From: Zeus faber
Taxonomy: Eukaryota > Chordata > Actinopteri > Zeiformes > Zeidae
Reading direction: 5' to 3'
Assembly: GCA_960531495.1 (NCBI GenBank)
Contig: CAUIJY010000068.1
Location: 1,488,001 to 1,552,000 of the forward strand
DNA: 64,000 nucleotides
The notes under the pieces were generated by a model that did not search any database, was not told the DNA's origin, and saw only the letters and a program-made list of their open reading frames with translations. Position 1 is the first letter of the stretch, and each line of letters opens with the position of its first letter. The position numbers and the translations under genes are program-made. Positions 36,451-49,759 of this stretch are shown piece by piece.

Positions 36451-37491
36451 ATTTTCATAAAAACCTGCATGGATGGCAAACAAGGCATTTTCAGGCAATT
36501 TGAAGACTGAAGGGATGTTTTGAGTAAAGGTTTCTGTCATGACTCTCTAGGACTTGCTCAGATAGTGTAAATACTGTTATGAACTGATTTGTAATGGGAA
36601 AGTACTGTTTGCAAAACAGTTTTTGGCACATCTAACAAGTTTTTCTGAAATTACAAGCATTTTCAAAAAAACCTGCATGGATGGCAAACAAGGCATTTTC
36701 AGGCAATTTAAAGACTGAAAGGATGCTTTGAGTAAAGGTTTCTGTCATAAATCTGTAGGAACTGCTCAGATAGTGTAAATACTGTTATGAACTCATTTGT
36801 AATGGGAAAGTACTGTTTGCAGAACAGTTTTTGGCACATCTAACAATTTTTTTCTGAAATTACGAGCATTTTCCTAAAAAACTGCATGGGGGGCAAACAT
36901 GGCATTTTCAGGCCATTTAAAGACTGAAAGGATGTTTTGAGTAAAGGTTTCTGTCATGACTCTCTAGGACTTGCTCAGATAGTGTAAATACTGTTATGAA
37001 CTGATTTGTAATGGGAAAGTACTGTTTGCAAAACAGTTTTTGGCACATCTAACAAGTTTTTCTGAAATTACAAGCATTTTCATAAAAACCTGCATGGATG
37101 GCAAACAAGGCATTTTCAGGCAATTTAAAGACTGAAAGGATGCTTTGAGTAAAGGTTTCTGTCATAAATCTGTAGGAACTGCTCAGATAGTGTAAATACT
37201 GTTATGAACTCATTTGTAATTGGAAAGTACTGTTTGCAAAATAGTTTTTGGCACATCTAACAAGTTTTTCTGAAATTATGAGCATTTTCATAAAAACCTG
37301 CATGGATGGCAAACAAGGCATTTTCAGGCAATTTAAAGACTGAAAGGATGTTTTGAGTAAAGGTTCCTGTCATAAATCTGTAGGACCTGCTCAGATGGTG
37401 TAAATACTGTTATGAACTCATTTGTAATTGGAAAGTACTGTTTGCAAGAGAGTTTTTGGCACATCTAACAAGTTTTTCTGAAATTATGAGC
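36451..37491 (+). repeat. 5-monomer HOR (1041 bp), copy 1
   Basis: The five monomers are: GAAGACT with CTGAAGGGATG and AGGACTTG; GATGCTTTG with TAAATCT; ATTTTCCTAAAAAACTGC with GGGGGGC and GGCCATTT; GATGCTTTG with ATTGG and AAATAG; and TTCCTG with GATGGTG and GCAAGAGAG. This copy alone has TTTCAAAAAAACC near 36660. Confidence 0.9.
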
Positions 37492-38532
37492 ATTTTCATA
37501 AAAACCTGCATGGATGGCAAACAAGGCATTTTCAGGCAATTTGAAGACTGAAGGGATGTTTTGAGTAAAGGTTTCTGTCATGACTCTCTAGGACTTGCTC
37601 AGATAGTGTAAATACTGTTATGAACTGATTTGTAATGGGAAAGTACTGTTTGCAAAACAGTTTTTGGCACATCTAACAAGTTTTTCTGAAATTACAAGCA
37701 TTTTCATAAAAACCTGCATGGATGGCAAACAAGGCATTTTCAGGCAATTTAAAGACTGAAAGGATGCTTTGAGTAAAGGTTTCTGTCATAAATCTGTAGG
37801 AACTGCTCAGATAGTGTAAATACTGTTATGAACTCATTTGTAATGGGAAAGTACTGTTTGCAGAACAGTTTTTGGCACATCTAACAATTTTTTTCTGAAA
37901 TTACGAGCATTTTCCTAAAAAACTGCATGGGGGGCAAACATGGCATTTTCAGGCCATTTAAAGACTGAAAGGATGTTTTGAGTAAAGGTTTCTGTCATGA
38001 CTCTCTAGGACTTGCTCAGATAGTGTAAATACTGTTATGAACTGATTTGTAATGGGAAAGTACTGTTTGCAAAACAGTTTTTGGCACATCTAACAAGTTT
38101 TTCTGAAATTACAAGCATTTTCATAAAAACCTGCATGGATGGCAAACAAGGCATTTTCAGGCAATTTAAAGACTGAAAGGATGCTTTGAGTAAAGGTTTC
38201 TGTCATAAATCTGTAGGAACTGCTCAGATAGTGTAAATACTGTTATGAACTCATTTGTAATTGGAAAGTACTGTTTGCAAAATAGTTTTTGGCACATCTA
38301 ACAAGTTTTTCTGAAATTATGAGCATTTTCATAAAAACCTGCATGGATGGCAAACAAGGCATTTTCAGGCAATTTAAAGACTGAAAGGATGTTTTGAGTA
38401 AAGGTTCCTGTCATAAATCTGTAGGACCTGCTCAGATGGTGTAAATACTGTTATGAACTCATTTGTAATTGGAAAGTACTGTTTGCAAGAGAGTTTTTGG
38501 CACATCTAACAAGTTTTTCTGAAATTATGAGC
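37492..38532 (+). repeat. 5-monomer HOR (1041 bp), copy 2
   Basis: Same five types as copy 1 in order. The ATTTTCCTAAAAAACTGC monomer is at 37909, exactly 1041 bp after 36868. The last monomer keeps GCAAGAGAG, a mark evidently inherited from the 36243-type monomer. Confidence 0.9.
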
Positions 38533-39573
38533 ATTTTCATAAAAACCTGCATGGATGGCAAACAAGGCATTTTCAGGCAATTTGAAGACTGAAGGGATGT
38601 TTTGAGTAAAGGTTTCTGTCATGACTCTCTAGGACTTGCTCAGATAGTGTAAATACTGTTATGAACTGATTTGTAATGGGAAAGTACTGTTTGCAAAACA
38701 GTTTTTGGCACATCTAACAAGTTTTTCTGAAATTACAAGCATTTTCATAAAAACCTGCATGGATGGCAAACAAGGCATTTTCAGGCAATTTAAAGACTGA
38801 AAGGATGCTTTGAGTAAAGGTTTCTGTCATAAATCTGTAGGAACTGCTCAGATAGTGTAAATACTGTTATGAACTCATTTGTAATGGGAAAGTACTGTTT
38901 GCAGAACAGTTTTTGGCACATCTAACAATTTTTTTCTGAAATTACGAGCATTTTCCTAAAAAACTGCATGGGGGGCAAACATGGCATTTTCAGGCCATTT
39001 AAAGACTGAAAGGATGTTTTGAGTAAAGGTTTCTGTCATGACTCTCTAGGACTTGCTCAGATAGTGTAAATACTGTTATGAACTGATTTGTAATGGGAAA
39101 GTACTGTTTGCAAAACAGTTTTTGGCACATCTAACAAGTTTTTCTGAAATTACAAGCATTTTCATAAAAACCTGCATGGATGGCAAACAAGGCATTTTCA
39201 GGCAATTTAAAGACTGAAAGGATGCTTTGAGTAAAGGTTTCTGTCATAAATCTGTAGGAACTGCTCAGATAGTGTAAATACTGTTATGAACTCATTTGTA
39301 ATTGGAAAGTACTGTTTGCAAAATAGTTTTTGGCACATCTAACAAGTTTTTCTGAAATTATGAGCATTTTCATAAAAACCTGCATGGATGGCAAACAAGG
39401 CATTTTCAGGCAATTTAAAGACTGAAAGGATGTTTTGAGTAAAGGTTCCTGTCATAAATCTGTAGGACCTGCTCAGATGGTGTAAATACTGTTATGAACT
39501 CATTTGTAATTGGAAAGTACTGTTTGCAAAACAGTTTTTGGCACATCTAACAAGTTTTTCTGAAATTATGAGC
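38533..39573 (+). repeat. 5-monomer HOR (1041 bp), copy 3
   Basis: Same five types. The ATTTTCCT monomer is at 38950. The last monomer (39366) has GCAAAACAG instead of GCAAGAGAG, so the copy ends in a different recombination partner. The next monomer (39574) is GAAGACT with GGATG and opens the right-hand macro-repeat. Confidence 0.9.
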
Positions 39574-42500
39574 ATTTTCATAAAAACCTGCATGGATGGC
39601 AAACAAGGCATTTTCAGGCAATTTGAAGACTGAAAGGATGTTTTGAGTAAAGGTTTCTGTCATGACTCTGTAGGAACTGCTCAGATAGTGTAAATACTGT
39701 TATGAACTCATTTGTAATTGGAAAGTACTGTTTGCAAAATAGTTTTTGGTACATCTAACAAGTTTTTCTGAAATTATGAGCATTTTCATAAAAACCTGCA
39801 TGGATGGCAAACAAGGCATTTTCAGGCAATTTGAAGACTGAAAGGATGTTTTGAGTAAAGGTTTCTGTCATGACTCTCTAGGACCTGCTCAGATAGTGTA
39901 AATACTGTTATGAACTGATTTGTAATGGGAAAGTACTGTTTGCAAAACAGTTTTTGGCACATCTAACCAGTTTTTCTGAAATTACAAGCATTTTCATAAA
40001 AACCTGCATGGATGGAAACAAGGCATTTTCAGGCAATTTAAAGACTGAAAGAATGTTTTGAGTAAAGGTTTCTGTCATGACTCTGTAGGAACTGCTCAGA
40101 TAGTGTAAATACTGTTATGAACTCATTTGTAATTGGAAAGTACTGTTTGCAAAATAGTTTTTGGCACATCTAACAAGTTTTTCTAAAATTATGAGCATTT
40201 TCATAAAAACCTGCATGGATGGCAAACAACGCATTTTCAGGCAATTTAAAGACTGAAAGGATGTTTTGAGTAAAGGTTTCTGTCATAAATCTGTAGGAAC
40301 TGCTCAGATAGTGTAAATACTGTTATGAACTCATTTGTAATGGGAAAGTACTGTTTGCAGAACAGTTTTTGGCACATCTAACAAGTTTTTCTGAAAGTAC
40401 GAGCATTTTCATTAAAACCTGCATGGATGGCAAACAAGGCATTTTCAGGCAATTTGAAGACTGAAAGGATGTTTTGAGTAAAGGTTTCTGTCATGACTCT
40501 CTAGGACCTGCTCAGATAGTGTAAATACTGTTATGAACTGATTTGTAATGGGAAAGTACTGTTTGCAAAACAGTTTTTGGCACATCTAACCAGTTTTTCT
40601 GAAATTACAAGCATTTTCATAAAAACCTGCATGGATGGCAAACAAGGCATTTTCAGGCAATTTAAAGACTGAAAGGATGTTTGGAGTAAAGGTTTCTGTC
40701 ATGACTCTGTAGGACCTGCTCAGATAGTGTAAATACTGTTTGAACTCATTTGTAATGGGAAAGTACTGTTTGCAAAACAGTTTTTGGCACATCTAACAAG
40801 TTTTTCTGAAATTACAAGCATTTTCATAAAAACCTGCATGGATGGCGAACAAGGCATTTTCAGGCAATTTAAAGACTGAAAGAATGTTTTGAGTAAAGGT
40901 TTCTGTCATGACTCTGTAGGACCTGCTCAGATAGTGTAAATACTGTTATGAACTCATTTGTAATGGGAAAGTACTGTTTGAAAAAGAGTTTTTGGCACAT
41001 CTAACAAGTTTTTCTGAAATTATGAGCATTTTCATAAAAACCTGCATGGATGGCAAACAAGGAATTTTCAGGCAATTTAAAGACTGAAAGGATGTTTTGA
41101 GTAAAGGTTTCTGTCATGACTCTGTAGGACCTGCTCAGATAGTGTAAATACTGTTATGAACTGATTTGTAATGGGAAAGTACTGTTTGCAAAAGAGTTTT
41201 TGGCACATCTAACAAGTTTTTCTGAAATTACGAGCAGTTTCATAAAAACCTGCATGGATGGCAAACAAGGCATTTTCAGGCAATTTAAAGACTGAATGGA
41301 TGTTTTGAGTAAAGATGTCTGTCATGACTCTGTAAGAACTGCTCAGATAGTGTAAATACTGTTATGAACTCATTTGTTATGGGAAAGTACTGTTTGCAAA
41401 AGAGTTTTTTGCACATCTAACAAGTTTTTCTGAAATTACAAGCACTTTCATAAAAACCTGCATGGATGGCAAACAAGGCATTTTCAGGAAATTTAAAGAC
41501 CGAAAGAATGTTTTGAGTAAAGGTTTCTGTCATGACTCTGTAGGAACTGCTCAGATAGTGTAAATACTGTTATGAACTGATTTGTAATGGGAAAGTACTG
41601 ATTGCAAAAGAGTTTTTGGCACATCTAACAAGTTTTTCTGAAATTACGTGCAGTTTCATAAAAACCTGCATGGGTGGCAAACAAGGCATTTTCAGGCAAT
41701 TTAAAGACTGAAAGAATGTTTTGAGTAAAGGTTTCTGTCATGACTCTGTAGGAACTGCTCAGATAGTGTAAATACTGTTATGAACTCATTTGTAATTGGA
41801 AAGTACTGTTTGCAAAATAGTTTTTGGCACAACTAACAAGTTTTTCTGAAATTATGAGCATTTTCATAAAAACCTGCATGGATGGCAAACAAGGCATTTT
41901 CAGGCAATTTAAAGACTGAAAGGATGTTTTGAGTAAAGGTTTCTGTCATAACTCTGTAGGAACTGCTCAGATAGTGTAAATACTGTTATGAAATCATTTG
42001 TAATGGGAAAGTACTGTTTGCAAAATAGTTTTTGGCACATCTAACAAGTTTTTCTGAAATTATGAGCATTTTCATAAAAACCTGCATGGATGGCAAACAA
42101 GGCATTTTCAGGCAATTTGAAGACTGAAAGGATGTTTTGAGTAAAGGTTTCTGTCATGACTCTCTAGGACCTGCTCAGATAGTGTAAATACTGTTATGAA
42201 CTGATTTGTAATGGGAAAGTACTGTTTGCAAAACAGTTTTTGGCACATCTAACAAGTTTTTCTGAAATTACAAGCATTTTCAAAAAAACCTGCATGGATG
42301 GCAAACAAGGCATTTTCAGGCAATTTAAAGACTGAAAGAATGTTTTGAGTAAAGGTTCCTGTCATAACTCTGTAGGAACTGCTCAGATAGTGTAAATACT
42401 GTAATGAACTCATTTGTAATTGGAAAGTACTGTTTGCAAAATAGTTTTTGGCACATCTAACAAGTTTTTCTAAAATTATCAGCATTTTCATAAAAACCTG

Positions 42501-43523
42501 CATGGATGGCAAACAAGGCATTTTCAGGCAATTTAAAGACTGAAAGGATGTTTTGAGTAAAGGTTCCTGTCATAACTCTGTAGGAACTGCTCAGATAGTG
42601 TAAATACTGTTATGAACTCATTTGTAATGGGAAAGTACTGTTTGCAGAACAGTTTTTGGCACATCTAACAAGTTTTTCTGAAAGTACGAGCATTTTCATA
42701 AAAACCTGCATGGATGGCAAACAAGGCATTTTCAGGCAATTTAAAGACTGAAAGGATGTTTTGAGTAAAGGTTCCTGTCATAACTCTGTAGGAACTGCTC
42801 AGATAGTGTAAATACTGTTATGAACTCATTTGTAATGGGAAAGTACTGTTTGCAAAACAGTTTTTGGCACATCTGACAAGTTTTTCTGAAATTACAAGCA
42901 TTTTCATAAAAACCAGCATGGATGGCAAACAAGGCATTTTCAGGCAATTTAAAGACTGAAAGGATGTTTTGAATAAAGGTTTCTGTCATGACTCTGTAGG
43001 AACTGCTCAGATAGTGTAACTACTGTTATGAACTCATTTGTAATGGGAAAGTACTGTTTGCAGAACAGTTTTTGGCACATCTAACAAGTTTTTCTGAAAG
43101 TACGAGCATTTTCATAAAAACCTGCATGGATGGCAAACAAGGCATTTTCAGGCAATTTAAAGACTGAAAGGATGTTTTGAGTAAAGGTTCCTGTCATAAC
43201 TCTGTAGGAACTGCTCAGATAGTGTAAATACTGTTATGAACTCATTTGTAATGGGAAAGTACTGTTTGCAAAACAGTTTTTGGCACATCTGACAAGTTTT
43301 TCTGAAATTACAAGCATTTTCATAAAAACCAGCATGGATGGCAAACAAGGCATTTTCAGGCAATTTGAAGACTGAAAGGATGTTTTGAGTAAAGGTTTCT
43401 GTCATGACTCTCTAGGACCTGCTCAGATAGTGTAAATACTGTTATGAACTGATTTTTAATGGGAAAGTACTGTTTGCAAAACAGTTTTTGGCACATCTAA
43501 CAAGTTTTTCTGAAATTACAAGC

Positions 43524-44354
43524 ATTTTCATAAAAACATGCATGGATGGCAAACAACGCATTTTCAGGCAATTTAAAGACTGAAAGGATGTTTTGAGTAA
43601 AGGTTCCTGTCATAACTCTGTAGGAACTGCTCAGATAGTGTAAATACTGTTATGAACTCATTTATAATTGGAAAGTACTGTTTGCAAAATAGTTTTTGGC
43701 ACATCTAACAAGTTTTTCTGAAATAATGAGCATTTTCATAAAAACCTGCATGGATGGCAAACAAGGCATTTTCAGGCAATTTAAAGACTGAAAGGATGTT
43801 TTGAGTAAAGGTTCCTGTCATAACTCTGTAGGAACTGCTCAGATAGTGTAAATACTGTTATGAACTCATTTGTAATTGGAAAGTACTGTTTGCAAAATAG
43901 TTTTTGGCACATCTAACAAGTTTTTCTAAAATTATTAGCATTTTCATAAAAACCTGCATGGATGGCAAACAAGGCATTTTCAGGCAATTTAAAGACTGAA
44001 AGGATGTTTTGAGTAAAGGTTCCTGTCATAACTCTGTAGGAACTGCTCAGATAGTGTAAATACTGTTATGAACTCATTTGTAATGGGAAAGTACTGTTTG
44101 CAAAACAGTTTTTGGAACATCTGACAAGTTTTTCTGAAATTACAAGCATTTTCATAAAACCAGCATGGATGGCAAACAAGGCATTTTCAGGCAATTTGAA
44201 GACTGAAAGGATGTTTTGAGTAAAGGTTTCTGTCATGACTCTCTAGGACCTGCTCAGATAGTGTAAATACTGTTATGAACTGATTTGTAATGGGAAAGTA
44301 CTGTTTGCAAAACAGTTTTTGGCACATCTAACAAGTTTTTCTGAAATTACAAGC
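43524..44354 (+). repeat. 4-monomer HOR unit (831 bp) inside the macro-repeat
   Basis: Monomers 43524 (AACATGC, AACAACGC, CATTTATAATTGG, CTGAAATAATGAGC), 43732 (CTAAAATTATTAGC), 43940 (TTTTTGGAACATCTGAC) and 44148 (ATAAAACCAGC, one base short) are followed at 44355 by the AACATGC type again. The same cycle recurs at 55583 and, in the form that ends CCAGCACGG, dominates the right edge of the window. Confidence 0.83.
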
Positions 44355-44562
44355 ATTTTCATAAAAACATGCATGGATGGCAAACAACGCATTTTCAGGC
44401 AATTTAAAGACTGAAAGGATGTTTTGAGTAAAGGTTCCTGTCATAACTCTGTAGGAACTGCTCAGATAGTGTAAATACTGTTATGAACTCATTTATAATT
44501 GGAAAGTACTGTTTGCAAAACAGTTTTTGGCACATCTAACAAGTTTTTCTGAAATTATGAGC
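44355..44562 (+). repeat. Hybrid monomer joining the two 24-monomer copies
   Basis: The front (AACATGCATGG, AACAACGC, CATTTATAATTGG) matches 43524 and 49344. The back (GCAAAACAG, TTATGAGC) matches 39366, the monomer just before copy 1. The switch falls between monomer positions about 140 and 167. This identifies the crossover that produced the 4989 bp duplication. Confidence 0.82.
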
Positions 44563-47500
44563 ATTTTCATAAAAACCTGCATGGATGGCAAACAAGGCAT
44601 TTTCAGGCAATTTGAAGACTGAAAGGATGTTTTGAGTAAAGGTTTCTGTCATGACTCTGTAGGAACTGCTCAGATAGTGTAAATACTGTTATGAACTCAT
44701 TTGTAATTGGAAAGTACTGTTTGCAAAATAGTTTTTGGTACATCTAACAAGTTTTTCTGAAATTATGAGCATTTTCATAAAAACCTGCATGGATGGCAAA
44801 CAAGGCATTTTCAGGCAATTTGAAGACTGAAAGGATGTTTTGAGTAAAGGTTTCTGTCATGACTCTCTAGGACCTGCTCAGATAGTGTAAATACTGTTAT
44901 GAACTGATTTGTAATGGGAAAGTACTGTTTGCAAAACAGTTTTTGGCACATCTAACCAGTTTTTCTGAAATTACAAGCATTTTCATAAAAACCTGCATGG
45001 ATGGAAACAAGGCATTTTCAGGCAATTTAAAGACTGAAAGAATGTTTTGAGTAAAGGTTTCTGTCATGACTCTGTAGGAACTGCTCAGATAGTGTAAATA
45101 CTGTTATGAACTCATTTGTAATTGGAAAGTACTGTTTGCAAAATAGTTTTTGGCACATCTAACAAGTTTTTCTAAAATTATGAGCATTTTCATAAAAACC
45201 TGCATGGATGGCAAACAACGCATTTTCAGGCAATTTAAAGACTGAAAGGATGTTTTGAGTAAAGGTTTCTGTCATAAATCTGTAGGAACTGCTCAGATAG
45301 TGTAAATACTGTTATGAACTCATTTGTAATGGGAAAGTACTGTTTGCAGAACAGTTTTTGGCACATCTAACAAGTTTTTCTGAAAGTACGAGCATTTTCA
45401 TTAAAACCTGCATGGATGGCAAACAAGGCATTTTCAGGCAATTTGAAGACTGAAAGGATGTTTTGAGTAAAGGTTTCTGTCATGACTCTCTAGGACCTGC
45501 TCAGATAGTGTAAATACTGTTATGAACTGATTTGTAATGGGAAAGTACTGTTTGCAAAACAGTTTTTGGCACATCTAACCAGTTTTTCTGAAATTACAAG
45601 CATTTTCATAAAAACCTGCATGGATGGCAAACAAGGCATTTTCAGGCAATTTAAAGACTGAAAGGATGTTTGGAGTAAAGGTTTCTGTCATGACTCTGTA
45701 GGACCTGCTCAGATAGTGTAAATACTGTTTGAACTCATTTGTAATGGGAAAGTACTGTTTGCAAAACAGTTTTTGGCACATCTAACAAGTTTTTCTGAAA
45801 TTACAAGCATTTTCATAAAAACCTGCATGGATGGCGAACAAGGCATTTTCAGGCAATTTAAAGACTGAAAGAATGTTTTGAGTAAAGGTTTCTGTCATGA
45901 CTCTGTAGGACCTGCTCAGATAGTGTAAATACTGTTATGAACTCATTTGTAATGGGAAAGTACTGTTTGAAAAAGAGTTTTTGGCACATCTAACAAGTTT
46001 TTCTGAAATTATGAGCATTTTCATAAAAACCTGCATGGATGGCAAACAAGGAATTTTCAGGCAATTTAAAGACTGAAAGGATGTTTTGAGTAAAGGTTTC
46101 TGTCATGACTCTGTAGGACCTGCTCAGATAGTGTAAATACTGTTATGAACTGATTTGTAATGGGAAAGTACTGTTTGCAAAAGAGTTTTTGGCACATCTA
46201 ACAAGTTTTTCTGAAATTACGAGCAGTTTCATAAAAACCTGCATGGATGGCAAACAAGGCATTTTCAGGCAATTTAAAGACTGAATGGATGTTTTGAGTA
46301 AAGATGTCTGTCATGACTCTGTAAGAACTGCTCAGATAGTGTAAATACTGTTATGAACTCATTTGTTATGGGAAAGTACTGTTTGCAAAAGAGTTTTTTG
46401 CACATCTAACAAGTTTTTCTGAAATTACAAGCACTTTCATAAAAACCTGCATGGATGGCAAACAAGGCATTTTCAGGAAATTTAAAGACCGAAAGAATGT
46501 TTTGAGTAAAGGTTTCTGTCATGACTCTGTAGGAACTGCTCAGATAGTGTAAATACTGTTATGAACTGATTTGTAATGGGAAAGTACTGATTGCAAAAGA
46601 GTTTTTGGCACATCTAACAAGTTTTTCTGAAATTACGTGCAGTTTCATAAAAACCTGCATGGGTGGCAAACAAGGCATTTTCAGGCAATTTAAAGACTGA
46701 AAGAATGTTTTGAGTAAAGGTTTCTGTCATGACTCTGTAGGAACTGCTCAGATAGTGTAAATACTGTTATGAACTCATTTGTAATTGGAAAGTACTGTTT
46801 GCAAAATAGTTTTTGGCACAACTAACAAGTTTTTCTGAAATTATGAGCATTTTCATAAAAACCTGCATGGATGGCAAACAAGGCATTTTCAGGCAATTTA
46901 AAGACTGAAAGGATGTTTTGAGTAAAGGTTTCTGTCATAACTCTGTAGGAACTGCTCAGATAGTGTAAATACTGTTATGAAATCATTTGTAATGGGAAAG
47001 TACTGTTTGCAAAATAGTTTTTGGCACATCTAACAAGTTTTTCTGAAATTATGAGCATTTTCATAAAAACCTGCATGGATGGCAAACAAGGCATTTTCAG
47101 GCAATTTGAAGACTGAAAGGATGTTTTGAGTAAAGGTTTCTGTCATGACTCTCTAGGACCTGCTCAGATAGTGTAAATACTGTTATGAACTGATTTGTAA
47201 TGGGAAAGTACTGTTTGCAAAACAGTTTTTGGCACATCTAACAAGTTTTTCTGAAATTACAAGCATTTTCAAAAAAACCTGCATGGATGGCAAACAAGGC
47301 ATTTTCAGGCAATTTAAAGACTGAAAGAATGTTTTGAGTAAAGGTTCCTGTCATAACTCTGTAGGAACTGCTCAGATAGTGTAAATACTGTAATGAACTC
47401 ATTTGTAATTGGAAAGTACTGTTTGCAAAATAGTTTTTGGCACATCTAACAAGTTTTTCTAAAATTATCAGCATTTTCATAAAAACCTGCATGGATGGCA

Positions 47501-49551
47501 AACAAGGCATTTTCAGGCAATTTAAAGACTGAAAGGATGTTTTGAGTAAAGGTTCCTGTCATAACTCTGTAGGAACTGCTCAGATAGTGTAAATACTGTT
47601 ATGAACTCATTTGTAATGGGAAAGTACTGTTTGCAGAACAGTTTTTGGCACATCTAACAAGTTTTTCTGAAAGTACGAGCATTTTCATAAAAACCTGCAT
47701 GGATGGCAAACAAGGCATTTTCAGGCAATTTAAAGACTGAAAGGATGTTTTGAGTAAAGGTTCCTGTCATAACTCTGTAGGAACTGCTCAGATAGTGTAA
47801 ATACTGTTATGAACTCATTTGTAATGGGAAAGTACTGTTTGCAAAACAGTTTTTGGCACATCTGACAAGTTTTTCTGAAATTACAAGCATTTTCATAAAA
47901 ACCAGCATGGATGGCAAACAAGGCATTTTCAGGCAATTTAAAGACTGAAAGGATGTTTTGAATAAAGGTTTCTGTCATGACTCTGTAGGAACTGCTCAGA
48001 TAGTGTAACTACTGTTATGAACTCATTTGTAATGGGAAAGTACTGTTTGCAGAACAGTTTTTGGCACATCTAACAAGTTTTTCTGAAAGTACGAGCATTT
48101 TCATAAAAACCTGCATGGATGGCAAACAAGGCATTTTCAGGCAATTTAAAGACTGAAAGGATGTTTTGAGTAAAGGTTCCTGTCATAACTCTGTAGGAAC
48201 TGCTCAGATAGTGTAAATACTGTTATGAACTCATTTGTAATGGGAAAGTACTGTTTGCAAAACAGTTTTTGGCACATCTGACAAGTTTTTCTGAAATTAC
48301 AAGCATTTTCATAAAAACCAGCATGGATGGCAAACAAGGCATTTTCAGGCAATTTGAAGACTGAAAGGATGTTTTGAGTAAAGGTTTCTGTCATGACTCT
48401 CTAGGACCTGCTCAGATAGTGTAAATACTGTTATGAACTGATTTTTAATGGGAAAGTACTGTTTGCAAAACAGTTTTTGGCACATCTAACAAGTTTTTCT
48501 GAAATTACAAGCATTTTCATAAAAACATGCATGGATGGCAAACAACGCATTTTCAGGCAATTTAAAGACTGAAAGGATGTTTTGAGTAAAGGTTCCTGTC
48601 ATAACTCTGTAGGAACTGCTCAGATAGTGTAAATACTGTTATGAACTCATTTATAATTGGAAAGTACTGTTTGCAAAATAGTTTTTGGCACATCTAACAA
48701 GTTTTTCTGAAATAATGAGCATTTTCATAAAAACCTGCATGGATGGCAAACAAGGCATTTTCAGGCAATTTAAAGACTGAAAGGATGTTTTGAGTAAAGG
48801 TTCCTGTCATAACTCTGTAGGAACTGCTCAGATAGTGTAAATACTGTTAAGAACTCATTTGTAATTGGAAAGTACTGTTTGCAAAATAGTTTTTGGCACA
48901 TCTAACAAGTTTTTCTAAAATTATTAGCATTTTCATAAAAACCTGCATGGATGGCAAACAAGGCATTTTCAGGCAATTTAAAGACTGAAAGGATGTTTTG
49001 AGTAAAGGTTCCTGTCATAACTCTGTAGGAACTGCTCAGATAGTGTAAATACTGTTATGAACTCATTTGTAATGGGAAAGTACTGTTTGCAAAACAGTTT
49101 TTGGAACATCTGACAAGTTTTTCTGAAATTACAAGCATTTTCATAAAACCAGCATGGATGGCAAACAAGGCATTTTCAGGCAATTTGAAGACTGAAAGGA
49201 TGTTTTGAGTAAAGGTTTCTGTCATGACTCTCTAGGACCTGCTCAGATAGTGTAAATACTGTTATGAACTGATTTGTAATGGGAAAGTACTGTTTGCAAA
49301 ACAGTTTTTGGCACATCTAACAAGTTTTTCTGAAATTACAAGCATTTTCATAAAAACATGCATGGATGGCAAACAACGCATTTTCAGGCAATTTAAAGAC
49401 TGAAAGGATGTTTTGAGTAAAGGTTCCTGTCATAACTCTGTAGGAACTGCTCAGATAGTGTAAATACTGTTATGAACTCATTTATAATTGGAAAGTACTG
49501 TTTGCAAAATAGTTTTTGGCACATCTAACAAGTTTTTCTGAAATAATGAGC
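44563..49551 (+). repeat. 24-monomer macro-HOR (4989 bp), copy 2
   Basis: Reproduces 39574-44562 with every private mark at +4989. The clearest internal difference noticed is GTTAAGAACTC near 48847, where copy 1 has GTTATGAACTC. The last monomer (49344) ends in the AAATAG/ATAATGAGC form, while its partner at 44355 ends in AAACAG/TTATGAGC, because 44355 is the hybrid that joins the two copies. Confidence 0.93.
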
Positions 49552-49759
49552 ATTTTCATAAAAACCTGCATGGATGGCAAACAAGGCATTTTCAGGCAAT
49601 TTAAAGACTGAAAGGATGTTTTGAGTAAAGGTTCCTGTCATAACTCTGTAGGAACTGCTCAGATAGTGTAAATACTGTTATGAACTCATTTGTAATTGGA
49701 AAGTACTGTTTGCAAAATAGTTTTTGGCACATCTAACAAGTTTTTCTAAAATTATGAGC
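49552..49759 (+). repeat. Single linker monomer before the 20-monomer copy
   Basis: A TTCCTG/TAACTCTG monomer ending CTAAAATTATGAGC, equivalent to 43732. It passes straight into the TTTGGAGT type at 49760, so several monomers of the 24-monomer series are skipped here. Confidence 0.75.

Larger units (their letters stand above)
39574..44562 (+). repeat. 24-monomer macro-HOR (4989 bp), copy 1
   Basis: Twenty-four monomers, from 39574 to 44355, recur 4989 bp later. Private marks include TTTTTGGTACATC (39748), GATGGAAACAAGG (40013), TTTCATTAAAACC (40410), TTTGGAGT (40680) with CTGTTTGAACTC (40737), GGCGAACAAGG (40845), AAGATGTCTG (41314) with GTAAGAAC, TACTGATTGC (41598), CACAACTAAC (41829), ACTGTAATGAAC (42401), ATTATCAGC (42475), GTGTAACTAC (43015) and GATTTTTAATGG (43450). 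Short monomers (GATGGAAAC, CTGTTTGAAC, ATAAAACCAGC) bring the total to three bases under 24 x 208. Confidence 0.93.

Noticed and set aside
40586-40792. Longer-looking variants of the same frame starting MCQKLFCKQYF or MPCLPSMQVF
   Set aside because: They arise because the reading passes into the next monomer in another frame, or because of single-base changes in private monomers. They recur with the macro-repeat, as expected of non-coding copies.
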